From assembly GCF_029868385.1 (NCBI RefSeq), contig NZ_JARWNX010000064.1, forward strand, positions 410,012-474,011: DNA of 64,000 nucleotides. Direction: 5' to 3'. The position numbers and the translations under genes are program-made. Below the pieces are notes generated by a model. The model saw only the letters and a program-made list of their open reading frames with translations. It searched no databases and was not told the DNA's origin. This document shows, one piece after another, positions 1-7,401 of this stretch (within the stretch, counting starts at the first letter, position 1; every line of letters begins with the position of its first letter). The stretch is from Nocardia cyriacigeorgica (GTDB lineage Bacteria > Actinomycetota > Actinomycetes > Mycobacteriales > Mycobacteriaceae).

Positions 1-816
1 GTGCTGGTCGCCACCGACCTGGACCGCACCATGATCTACTCCCGCAACGCGTTCAGCACCGACGATGAACTCGCCACCGTCTGCGTGGAGCATCTGGAGG
101 GCGCGCCGCTGTCGTATATGACCACCACCGCCGCCGCACGGATGCGGACCCTCACCCGGCCCGCGGCCGTCGTCCCCACCACCACGCGCACCATCAAACA
201 ATTCGGCCGCATCCAATTGCCCGGCGCGCCTTGGCGCTATGCGATCACCAGCAATGGCGGCAATATCCTGGTCGACGGTATTCCCGATATGCGCTGGCGG
301 ATCGATATCGACGCCGAGGTCCGCGCCGGTGGCGCAACGCTCTCCGCGATCAGCGCCGAACTGCGCTCCCGCATCGATGAGAGCTGGGCGCCGAAATTCC
401 GCATCGCCGATCACCTGTTCTGCTATCTGGTCGTCAAACCGAAGGCCGTCCCGGAGGATTTCCTCGCCGAATGGGATGCCTGGTGCCGCCCGCGCGGTTG
501 GTCCGCCTCCCAGCAGGGCCGCAAGATCTACACCATGCCCCTGGCGGTGTGTAAGAGCCGGGCCGTCGCCGAAGTCCGGCGTCGTCTCGTCGAATCCGGT
601 GAACTCGCCGATACCGCAACCACTCTCGCCGCCGGTGACGGCGCCCTCGACGCCGAGATGCTGCGCGCCGCCGACTCCGCGATCCGTCCCCGCCACGGCG
701 AACTGGAGCTTCTCAACTGGACCCATCCCAACCTCACCGTCACCGCGGCATCGGGAATCATGGCCGGTGAGGAAATTCTCGACTGGTTCATCGAGGCGGC
801 GCCCGCGGCGGCGTGA
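1..816 (+). CDS. HAD-superfamily phosphatase-like protein, Ter-cluster type
   Basis: Cytoplasmic 271-residue protein of the HAD hydrolase superfamily. Motif I is DLDRT at residues 6-10, with Asp6 as the expected nucleophile and Asp8 as acid/base; GDGALD near residue 213 fits the metal-binding motif IV. The reading frame begins with GTG at the first base of the window, so the true start may be here or just upstream. Related HAD proteins belong to the biosynthetic module of actinobacterial tellurite-resistance (Ter) clusters, alongside phosphoribosyltransferase and ATP-grasp genes. The TerD genes 5 kb downstream make that assignment plausible, but the substrate is unknown and the upstream partners lie outside the window. 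Confidence 0.85.
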   Translation: MLVATDLDRTMIYSRNAFSTDDELATVCVEHLEGAPLSYMTTTAAARMRTLTRPAAVVPTTTRTIKQFGRIQLPGAPWRYAITSNGGNILVDGIPDMRWRIDIDAEVRAGGATLSAISAELRSRIDESWAPKFRIADHLFCYLVVKPKAVPEDFLAEWDAWCRPRGWSASQQGRKIYTMPLAVCKSRAVAEVRRRLVESGELADTATTLAAGDGALDAEMLRAADSAIRPRHGELELLNWTHPNLTVTAASGIMAGEEILDWFIEAAPAAA

Positions 817-909
817 AGGAATAAGGGTGACCGTATCGCGCGGATACCGGCGGGTTTCCCGCTATGTTGACCAGGCAACTCATTCGTCGGACAGCGATAC
901 GGAGTAACC

Positions 910-1305
910 ATGGGTATGACTCGGAATGTTGTCGGTATGTCGGTGATCATCGCGGGCGCCGCGACGATGATCACGCTTTCGGCCGGTTCGGCGGTTGCGG
1001 AGCCGCGGGACTGTGTGCTGAACCAGTGGCCGACCGGCGCGTCGGCACAATGCGGAGGCGACGGCACCTACATCCTGGAAGTGGATTGCCTCGGCGTGAA
1101 CCTGGCCCACGGTCAGCCGTTCGGGCCCTACAACAAATCCGTCACCGGCTTCGCCGGAGACCCCGCCAGTCGCCCGAGCCGCGATTGTCTGATGCCAACC
1201 ACGCTGGGGCAGATCGGGATCGCGACCGGTGTGCGGATCACCCAGGTGCCGACTCGCCCCGGCCTGCCGGACAACGCCTGGGAGTACGACCCGGGACGGC
1301 GCTGA
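910..1305 (+). CDS. small secreted protein of unknown function
   Basis: Encodes 131 residues. The first ~30 form a Sec signal peptide: a short Arg-containing start, a hydrophobic core (VVGMSVIIAGAATMITL) and a likely cleavage after AVA. The mature part has four cysteines (CVLNQW, QCGG, DCLG, DCLM), suggesting two disulfides in an exported protein of about 100 residues. The ATG at 910 has GGAG five bases upstream. I do not recognise the family; small Cys-containing exported proteins like this are common in Nocardia. It stands alone between the HAD gene and the DUF4254 gene. Confidence 0.75.
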   Translation: MGMTRNVVGMSVIIAGAATMITLSAGSAVAEPRDCVLNQWPTGASAQCGGDGTYILEVDCLGVNLAHGQPFGPYNKSVTGFAGDPASRPSRDCLMPTTLGQIGIATGVRITQVPTRPGLPDNAWEYDPGRR

Positions 1306-1609
1306 CGTCCAGGTAGCGACCACATGGCAGATGTCGGGAATCGAGCGGAAGATGTCGTATCCGACACTGCTGGTCGATCCGGCTCGATCGTAGGCTGCTG
1401 AGGGTCACTACTTCTTTCCCCCGAGATCCCATGAGGGGGAAACCGGCACACCACGCTCTGGTCCGTGCCGTTGCCTTCGGAGTCGATATGCCTGCTCTCA
1501 CCACCGCGAACATCAACGACCCCGGCTGGACCCGGACCATATCGGCAGATCGGTTCCTACTATCTCGGCGGCGGCTCCGACGGCATCCGAATCGGCGATC
1601 GGCCCTGTC
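1306..1609. other. 304-base stretch without a supported gene
   Basis: Open frames here are short, start without a ribosome binding site and have no recognisable domain. I see no hairpin, repeat or RNA gene. It presumably carries the promoter of the DUF4254 gene that follows. Confidence 0.5.
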
Positions 1610-2143
1610 ATGACACCCCGGCCGGGGTGGCGCGGCAAGAGCAGATCGCCGCTGATCTTGTGCCCCGAGGTCGGCCGATCGACCGCGGTCGGGAGGCTGC
1701 CGAACGCCAGTGAACTGCTGTGCGCGCTCGGTGGCCGGAACCTGCACGGCCGCCTGTGCCACCTGGCGCACGACCTGGCCGATCTGCACGCCCTGACCTA
1801 TTCCCGGCCGTCCACCGATGGATCGGCCACGAAACGACGCGATGAGCTGATCGCCGATATCAACGCCTGGGCGGCCGTGCACCTACCCCTGCCTGCCGTT
1901 GGTGCGCGCGCACACCGGGAAACCCTCGGCGACACCATCGACCGAATAGCCGCCGTAGCGGCCCGCGCCTTCCACCTGCTGATGACCGACGACCCCGCCG
2001 GAATCCGGGTGCACACCGCATGGACCCGCCTGGCCGAACTGGAACTCGCCTACGGCGACCTGGTCCGCGAACTCGACGACGGCCGCCGCTACCTCCCCCG
2101 CCGCGAGCCGAAACCCCGCCCCGCCCCCTGCCACCTCCCCTGA
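1610..2143 (+). CDS. DUF4254 domain-containing protein
   Basis: Encodes up to 177 residues. The middle and C-terminal part has the pattern of DUF4254: LPNASELL, then LAHDLADLHA, a charged RRDELIADINAW segment, HRETLGDTIDRIA (the most conserved stretch of the family as I know it) and a closing WTRLAELELAYGDLV followed by RRYLP. It is probably an all-helical cytoplasmic protein of unknown function, frequent and multicopy in Nocardia. The first ~30 residues from the ATG at 1610 are Arg/Pro-rich and unlike the family, so the true start may be further in. It ends in a Pro-rich tail. Confidence 0.75.
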   Translation: MTPRPGWRGKSRSPLILCPEVGRSTAVGRLPNASELLCALGGRNLHGRLCHLAHDLADLHALTYSRPSTDGSATKRRDELIADINAWAAVHLPLPAVGARAHRETLGDTIDRIAAVAARAFHLLMTDDPAGIRVHTAWTRLAELELAYGDLVRELDDGRRYLPRREPKPRPAPCHLP

Positions 2144-2217
2144 CTGCGCCCAATACTGCTGCTGGCCGTTGCAGGCCACGGCCGCTCGAATGCCCCGTGG
2201 CCACTAAAGCTCCCGTA

Positions 2218-2235
2218 TGTCCAATCGATTGGACA
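2218..2235. promoter_or_regulatory. 18-bp perfect palindrome, candidate operator
   Basis: TGTCCAATCGATTGGACA is its own reverse complement over all 18 bases. It ends 23 bases before the ATG of the helix-turn-helix protein at 2259, where an operator or core promoter would lie. Autoregulation by that protein is an inference from position. Confidence 0.55.
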
Positions 2236-2258
2236 CTCGGGCGACGGTGAGGCACACT

Positions 2259-3065
2259 ATGGCCGTGTCCGATCACCCCTACCGTGTCCGAATAGCTGGG
2301 AAGGCAGTCGGTTTGGCCCGCGAGCGTGCGGAGATCACCGACATCGTGTCTCGTAGTGTGGTCGCCGAGGCCATCGCCGTGATGCGCGCGGAGGGTCTGA
2401 GTGACCGAAGAATTGCCACGGAACTGGGTGTCAGCAAGTCCTCGATCAAGGCGATGGCGGTCCGGCCCGCGCCCGCGGATCGGGATGTCGCGGCCCAAGT
2501 CGAGCCGCTGCGCCGGATGGTGTGGGTCGATGTCGCGGATACGACTGATCAGCACTGGCTGATCGAGGATGACCATCTTCGTAGTTACGAACGGATGCTG
2601 CTGCACGGCATCACGCCAGAACTGACCTCACCGACGGATCTGGCGGTCACGGACGCACGGGAATACGTGCAGGTGACCACGGGCCGACGAATCCTGGTCT
2701 ACTCCCAGACTCGCTGGAACGGTCGGCCGAATCCGGCGTCGGAGTCGGGCGGTGATCAACGTGGGCGTTATCTCGTCGAACAGTGCCCTGGCCTCGACCG
2801 GGGTGTATGCGCTGCCAAGCACACACCCGTCGCTCTCGACGAGATCGGCCTGGACGAGGGCGACGATCTCTACGGGGATGGTTGGCCGCAACGCCGCCCG
2901 ACCGCGCACCAGGTGTGGAAGCTGATCACGGCGGCCATCGAGGACACCCACCAGATCTTCGATCCTTCCTATCCGGAGTGGGAGATCAAGCGCCGCCGTG
3001 GCACCACGGACCGCTACCTCGAGCGCGCCGATCGCCGCTCGGCTCGCCGCGTCGACGCCGATTAG
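2259..3065 (+). CDS. helix-turn-helix protein of unknown function
   Basis: Encodes 268 residues from the ATG at 2259, chosen because GGTGAGG lies seven bases upstream; an earlier start at 2217 would run through the palindrome. Residues ~36-65 contain a resolvase/sigma-like helix-turn-helix: AEAIAVMRAEGLSDRRIATE followed by LGVSKSSIKAMA. The remaining ~200 residues match no family I recognise; they hold a CPG...CAAKH segment and a very basic C-terminus (RRRGTTDRYLER...RRSARR). The protein probably binds DNA, perhaps the palindrome just upstream. Confidence 0.65.
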   Translation: MAVSDHPYRVRIAGKAVGLARERAEITDIVSRSVVAEAIAVMRAEGLSDRRIATELGVSKSSIKAMAVRPAPADRDVAAQVEPLRRMVWVDVADTTDQHWLIEDDHLRSYERMLLHGITPELTSPTDLAVTDAREYVQVTTGRRILVYSQTRWNGRPNPASESGGDQRGRYLVEQCPGLDRGVCAAKHTPVALDEIGLDEGDDLYGDGWPQRRPTAHQVWKLITAAIEDTHQIFDPSYPEWEIKRRRGTTDRYLERADRRSARRVDAD

Positions 3066-3142
3066 CTTGCACGACACGACAACCGATACCTGTCCATCGA
3101 TCGAACTATCGAACTCGTCTCATCCGAACACATGGAGGAAGC

Positions 3143-3451
3143 ATGGAAATCGCAACTCGGGAAGAACTCGTCGCCGGTATCGCCGAAATCATCGAAGAAG
3201 TGACCGGCATCGAACCGTCCGAAGTGACCATCGACAAATCGTTCGTCGACGATCTCGACATCGACTCGCTCTCCATGGTCGAAATTGCCGTTCAGACCGA
3301 GGACAAGTACGCCGTCAAGATCCCCGACGAAGACCTCGCCGCTCTACGCACCGTGGGCGACGCCGTCGACTACATCCAGAAGCTCGCTTCCGAGAACTCC
3401 GAGACCGCCCAGGCCATCCGCGAGAAGTTCGAGGCGAACAAGCGCAACTGA
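3143..3451 (+). CDS. acpM: acyl carrier protein, AcpM type
   Basis: A 102-residue acidic acyl carrier protein. The DIDSLSMVE motif carries the Ser (residue 42) that accepts 4'-phosphopantetheine. The long C-terminal extension after the helical domain (ENSETAQAIREKFEANKRN) is typical of mycobacterial AcpM, which shuttles meromycolate chains in type II fatty acid synthesis, and not of short FabC-type carriers. The ATG at 3143 follows GGAGGA at 3134-3139. In mycobacteria acpM sits between fabD and kasA; here it stands alone, so it may be a second or relocated copy. Confidence 0.88.
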   Translation: MEIATREELVAGIAEIIEEVTGIEPSEVTIDKSFVDDLDIDSLSMVEIAVQTEDKYAVKIPDEDLAALRTVGDAVDYIQKLASENSETAQAIREKFEANKRN

Positions 3452-3478
3452 CCGGAGCTTCGATGCGCGGCGTGTCGC

Positions 3479-4237
3479 TCAGTACTGCTGGCCGGCGAGT
3501 TGCTGGGCGACCACGCCCTGGATGCGTTGTAGGCCCGGCACTGTCATACCGCTCTGCAACTGTCCTTCGATGGTGCGTACCAGTGCGGAATCGCTCATCA
3601 CCTTCTCGCTGGACTGGATCAGTACGGTGCCGGCGCCGGTGAAGTCGAATTGGCGTTCTTCGCCGGAGTTGACGCCGAAGCGGGCGGCGCCCGCGGCGAG
3701 GAAGCTGGTGACCCAGCGCTGGTCGTAGTGGTGGCTGGGGGAGGGGCAATCGGCCCAGCCGACAAGGGATTCCGGGTCCACTCGCAGCGGCGGTTCGGCG
3801 AACATGACCGGGCCGTTGGAGGAGGCGAGGAACTTGCCGGTGCCGATGAGGGTGAGGAAGCCGGGGACGATGGACTGGTTCAGCGACAGACCAGGCTCGA
3901 AGGCGAGCAGGTTGGCGGCGCGGATGGTGAGGTTGCCGTCGTCGAGGTCATAGGAGTTGATGTCGTAGCCGCGGTCGCCGATGATCAGCTTGCCGTGACC
4001 CTCGGCCACGACATAGTCGCTGGTGAACAGTGGTGCGGAGAACTGCTGCGACACCATGTGCATCAGCGAACCCTGTAAACCATGGGTGAGCAGCTGGAAC
4101 TGGATCTGTCCGTAGTAGGCGATCATCGCGCCCTTGCGCATGAACCACGGCTTGGTCAGGTCGATGCAGTACGCGTAGCTGTTTCCCGGGATGTTGTCGC
4201 TCTCACCGAGATTCATCGGGTTCAGGATCTGGCTCAT
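3479..4237 (-). CDS. AIM24 family protein (third of three)
   Basis: Encodes 252 residues of the AIM24/DUF124 family, a beta-rich fold whose bacterial members have no firm biochemical role. Family-like features are the N-terminal AYYGQIQFQL strand, VVAEGHGKLIIGDRG, LSLNQSIVPGFLTLIGTGKFL and the late GAGTVLIQSSE strand. It is the last gene of a three-gene minus-strand operon: the ATG at 4237 lies two bases after the stop of the preceding AIM24 gene. This copy differs most from its two neighbours, has a long C-terminal tail ending in a Gln-rich segment, and shows no signal peptide or membrane segment. Confidence 0.85.
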   Translation of the reverse strand: MSQILNPMNLGESDNIPGNSYAYCIDLTKPWFMRKGAMIAYYGQIQFQLLTHGLQGSLMHMVSQQFSAPLFTSDYVVAEGHGKLIIGDRGYDINSYDLDDGNLTIRAANLLAFEPGLSLNQSIVPGFLTLIGTGKFLASSNGPVMFAEPPLRVDPESLVGWADCPSPSHHYDQRWVTSFLAAGAARFGVNSGEERQFDFTGAGTVLIQSSEKVMSDSALVRTIEGQLQSGMTVPGLQRIQGVVAQQLAGQQY

Positions 4238-4239
4238 GA

Positions 4240-4938
4240 TCACAACTTCTCTTCCGAGGCCTGCACATAGACGACACCTTGTCCGACGCAATGCAATTGC
4301 ATGGCTTCGCCGGAACCGCGACCGACCGCATCGCGCCAGCTCATCGCGGTCTTGAGTTCGGTCTGCACATTGCCGTAGGCGGCGATGAACGCCTGCGGAT
4401 CCACCACGATCGGGTTCGGACCGCCGACCGGCAGTTCCAGGAACCCGCCGTGCGCGAGCAATACCGCGCTGCCCTGCCCGGACAGTTGGGTGGTGAACAT
4501 GCCCTGTCCGGTCATCGCGCCGGAGGCGGCGCCGCGCAGCGCGCCCATCAGGCCGCCACCCCCACCGCCACCGCCGGAACTCATCACCGACACCACCGAA
4601 CTCTGCAAACCGGCGGTATGGGCAAGCAGCCGTGAGGCTTCCACCCGCAGTGTGGCTCCCGGCTGCATATGCACCACCTGGACCTCGAGCCCGGCGTATC
4701 CGTAGTGCACCTCGCCGTTGCCCTGGGCCAGCATGGTGCGTTCATGCTCGCCCTGCATCATCCGGCCCGCGATCCGCATGATCCCACCGGCGCCGCCCAT
4801 GCCTTGACCGCCCGGAATCTGATGCGGCGCGAAGGAGACGTCGCCGGTGTAGAACAGCATCGCGCCGGCGCGGGCGGCCACCCCACCCGCCATGCCGACG
4901 TTGACCTTGACGACCTTGCCGTTGACCTGCTCGAACAT
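4240..4938 (-). CDS. AIM24 family protein (second of three)
   Basis: Encodes 232 residues starting MFEQVNGKVV. It shows the AIM24 pattern: AGAMLFYTGDVSF, a Gly-rich loop (QGMGGAGGIM), GEVHYGYAG, LLAHTAGLQSSV, then a stretch of ten glycines (GGGGGGGGL) before GMFTTQLSGQGSAVLLAHGG, and a final GSGEAMQLHCVGQGVVYVQ strand. The start lies five bases after the stop of the upstream AIM24 gene, so the three are surely co-transcribed. The protein is probably cytoplasmic or membrane-peripheral. The three copies look like ancient tandem duplicates that diverged enough to form a hetero-oligomer (inference). Confidence 0.88.
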   Translation of the reverse strand: MFEQVNGKVVKVNVGMAGGVAARAGAMLFYTGDVSFAPHQIPGGQGMGGAGGIMRIAGRMMQGEHERTMLAQGNGEVHYGYAGLEVQVVHMQPGATLRVEASRLLAHTAGLQSSVVSVMSSGGGGGGGGLMGALRGAASGAMTGQGMFTTQLSGQGSAVLLAHGGFLELPVGGPNPIVVDPQAFIAAYGNVQTELKTAMSWRDAVGRGSGEAMQLHCVGQGVVYVQASEEKL

Positions 4939-4943
4939 CGTCC

Positions 4944-5567
4944 CTACCGTTCCGCGGGCTGGATCGACACCACGCCCTGCCCATCCCAGCGCAGCGAGAA
5001 CGCCTCGCCCGCATCCTGTCCGACGACCGTGCGCCAGGAGACATCGGTGACGAACGACTGATTGAGATTGCCGCGCGCGGCGACGAACGCGTCCGGGTCG
5101 ACCACCAGCGGGTACTGCGGCGTGACTTCCAGCTCGATCAGCGGCCCGCCCGCCGACAGCAGCGCCACCTGGCCCTGACCGGTGACCGTCGTGGTGAACA
5201 AGCCCTGTCCGGCGGAGGCGCCGTGCAGTCCGGCGAAGCGCACATCGGTGCGCAGATTGCCGCAGAAGGCCAGCAGCTGCTGCGATTCCACTTGCAGCGT
5301 CTCGTTGTTCAGGTTCACCACCGAGACGTTCTGGCCGTTGACCGCGAAGAACACCCGGCCGTTGCCGCCGCATTCCATCAGCGACAGCTTCTCGCCGGTG
5401 GCGCGGCGCTTGAGCCCGGCGATCACACCGTCGCCGCCGCCGAATCCGGCGGATTTGAACTGGACGTTTCCTTCGTAGGCGATCATCGACCCGGAGATCG
5501 CACGCAGGCTTGTGCCCGCGAGATGCGCCTCGATCACCTTCTTCGACTGTTCGAACAGTTGCGCCAT
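4944..5567 (-). CDS. AIM24 family protein (first of three)
   Basis: Encodes 207 residues from MAQLFEQSKKV. An earlier in-frame start at 5639 would add an atypical extension, while AIM24 proteins usually begin close to this point. Conserved segments are GSMIAYEGNVQF, a Gly-rich loop, GGNGRVFFAVNG, LLAFCGNLRTDV, GQGLFTTTVTGQGQVALLSAGG and DGQGVVSIQP. It is the promoter-proximal gene of the three-gene AIM24 operon and diverges from the TerD genes across 457 bases, suggesting joint control of both modules. Confidence 0.88.
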   Translation of the reverse strand: MAQLFEQSKKVIEAHLAGTSLRAISGSMIAYEGNVQFKSAGFGGGDGVIAGLKRRATGEKLSLMECGGNGRVFFAVNGQNVSVVNLNNETLQVESQQLLAFCGNLRTDVRFAGLHGASAGQGLFTTTVTGQGQVALLSAGGPLIELEVTPQYPLVVDPDAFVAARGNLNQSFVTDVSWRTVVGQDAGEAFSLRWDGQGVVSIQPAER

Positions 5568-6024
5568 GGGGAGTTTTGCCTGTCGTGTCGATTGGGGAAC
5601 ACGGGCAATCCCCCCATGCTCCGAATGCGTCGCCGCCACACTAGTAGACGACGGCGATCGACGTTGATCTCAGCCCACAGACGCTGATCCCGGTCCCAGA
5701 GGGCCTACCCAGCTCGTTGTGCCGCACCGTGAACTCGAGAGGGCAAACGCAACGAGGCGGTGGCGCATAGTCTCGATCGACCACCGATACACCCATCGCC
5801 GAGGCGAACTGTTTCGTGCGCCACCCAGGGGCGAGTCTTACGAGCCCCGGTCGCGGCCCGGCTCGTGTTTCCGCGCTCGAAGCGCAGGTGCCGAAGGCAC
5901 GAGTCTCGAGCGCGGAAACACGAGCCGAAGAGGGCCGCGAACAGCGGCGCCGAAGGCGACGCAAATAAAACACAGCTTTCTCGTAGAGTGGCTTCGGTAC
6001 GCACCGACAAGCGAAGGGTCGAAC
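5568..6024. promoter_or_regulatory. divergent regulatory region between AIM24 and TerD operons
   Basis: These 457 bases separate the leftward AIM24 operon from the rightward TerD genes. Open frames here lack start signals and have shadow-like Arg/Ser-rich translations. The notable content is the long interrupted palindrome at 5851-5940, listed separately. AAGGG at 6014-6018 serves the TTG start at 6025. I could not fix promoter boxes with confidence. Confidence 0.5.
5851..5940. repeat. long interrupted palindrome with internal hairpin
   Basis: The 21 bases at 5860-5880 are the exact reverse complement of 5906-5926, and one more pair (5859/5927) extends the stem. After a four- to five-base bulge the pairing resumes for nine bases (5851-5859 with 5932-5940). 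The loop holds a smaller hairpin, GTGCC-GAA-GGCAC. No coding frame explains it. Possible roles are a structured 5' leader of either divergent transcript, a cruciform, a terminator-like element, or the scar of a small mobile repeat. Confidence 0.75.
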
Positions 6025-7380
6025 TTGTCCGCAACACTCGCCAAGGGCCAGAACGGTCCCCTGCCCGGCAACGACGTGGTGATTTCCATTCAGTTGACGG
6101 CGCAGGCTGATTTGTCCGCGCTCCTGGTCACCGAACAGGGCAAGGTGCGCTCGGACGCCGACTTCGTGTTCTTCAATCAGCCGAGCGGTCCCGGTGTGCA
6201 CCTACAGCCGGGTCCGGCCGGTCAGCCCGCGTCGCTGGCGGTGTCGCTGAACGCGGTGCCCGCCGATATCGATCAGATCCGTGCCGTCATCACCCTCGAT
6301 GACGCGACCAGCAACTTCGGGCGCTATCCGGCGCCGACGGCCATCGTCTCCGATCCGTCCGGCAACCAGCTGTTCGAGTACCGCATCGATGGCCTGGACA
6401 CCGAGTCGATCGTCATCGCGCTGGAGCTGTACCGGCGGCAGGGTGCGTGGAAGGTGCGCGCGGTCGGGCAGGGGTACGCCGGTGGCTTCGCGGCGCTCGT
6501 CACCGACCATGGCGTGACCGTCGACGACTCCCCACCGCCCGCCCCGGCTCCGCAGCCTGCCCCGGTTCCGCCACCGGTCCAGCCCGCTCCGGTTCCGCCA
6601 CCGGCTCAGCCCGCGTACCCGACGCAGCCGCCGCCCGCACCGCAGGGTGGCTACCCGGCTCCGCCGCCGCCCGCGCCTTATCCGGCCCAGGGTGGCGGAT
6701 ATCCGCCGCCGCCGGGGCCGGGTGGTTATCCGCCGCCCGGCGCGCCGGTGCCGCCCCCGCCGCCGCAGCAGCAGGGCGAGGTGAGCCTGAGCAAGGACCG
6801 CCCGGTCAGCTTGCAGAAGGGCCAGCGGGTCACGCTGCGCAAGGAGGGCGGTACCGCGCTCACCTTCGTGAAGATGGGTCTCGGCTGGGATCCGGTGCGC
6901 AGCCGGGGCATGTTCGGCAACCGCACTGTCGATATCGATCTGGACGCCTCGGTGGTGATGTTCGCCGATATGAACCCCGCCGATGTCGCCTACTACGGGC
7001 AGCTGAGTTCCAAGGACGGCTCGGTCCGTCACCAGGGCGACAACCTCACCGGTGAGGGTGAGGGCGACGACGAGATGATCCTGGTGGATCTGACCCGCAT
7101 CCCCGCCCACATCAGCACCCTGTTCTTCATCGTCACCTCCTACAAGGGTCACACCTTCGAACAGGTGCAGAACGCGTTCTGCCGCTTGATCGATGGCGGT
7201 AACAACGCCGAGCTGGCCCGCTACACCCTGGCCGGTGGTATGCCGTTCACCGCGATGGCGATGGCGAAGGTGTATCGCGTGGGCGGTGATTGGAAGATGC
7301 AGGCGCTCGGCGAGGGTTTCCAGGCCAAACATCCCGGCGAGGCGGTGCCGCAGCTCGGCCGGTTCCTCTCGGCCAACTGA
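6025..7380 (+). CDS. TerD family protein with two TerD domains
   Basis: Encodes 451 residues from a TTG start at 6025, chosen for AAGGG six bases upstream and because the family starts with L(S/T)xxLxKGQN. Residues 1-165 form a divergent TerD domain (SDADFVFFNQ is typical, but the calcium-binding Asp cluster is reduced to ADLSALLV). Residues ~167-250 are a Pro/Ala/Gln-rich flexible linker. Residues ~255-451 are a canonical TerD domain with the calcium-binding VDIDLDASVVMF and GDDEMILVDL motifs. TerD proteins are calcium-binding parts of the tellurite/stress response machinery. It is followed 21 bases later by a second TerD-type gene. Confidence 0.92.
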   Translation: MSATLAKGQNGPLPGNDVVISIQLTAQADLSALLVTEQGKVRSDADFVFFNQPSGPGVHLQPGPAGQPASLAVSLNAVPADIDQIRAVITLDDATSNFGRYPAPTAIVSDPSGNQLFEYRIDGLDTESIVIALELYRRQGAWKVRAVGQGYAGGFAALVTDHGVTVDDSPPPAPAPQPAPVPPPVQPAPVPPPAQPAYPTQPPPAPQGGYPAPPPPAPYPAQGGGYPPPPGPGGYPPPGAPVPPPPPQQQGEVSLSKDRPVSLQKGQRVTLRKEGGTALTFVKMGLGWDPVRSRGMFGNRTVDIDLDASVVMFADMNPADVAYYGQLSSKDGSVRHQGDNLTGEGEGDDEMILVDLTRIPAHISTLFFIVTSYKGHTFEQVQNAFCRLIDGGNNAELARYTLAGGMPFTAMAMAKVYRVGGDWKMQALGEGFQAKHPGEAVPQLGRFLSAN

Positions 7381-7401
7381 GGATCGACGGGGGTTGTGGA
7401 C

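Noticed and set aside
848..862. GCGGG-TTT-CCCGC hairpin after the HAD gene
   Set aside because: Only five pairs with a three-base loop; too weak to call a terminator at this GC content.
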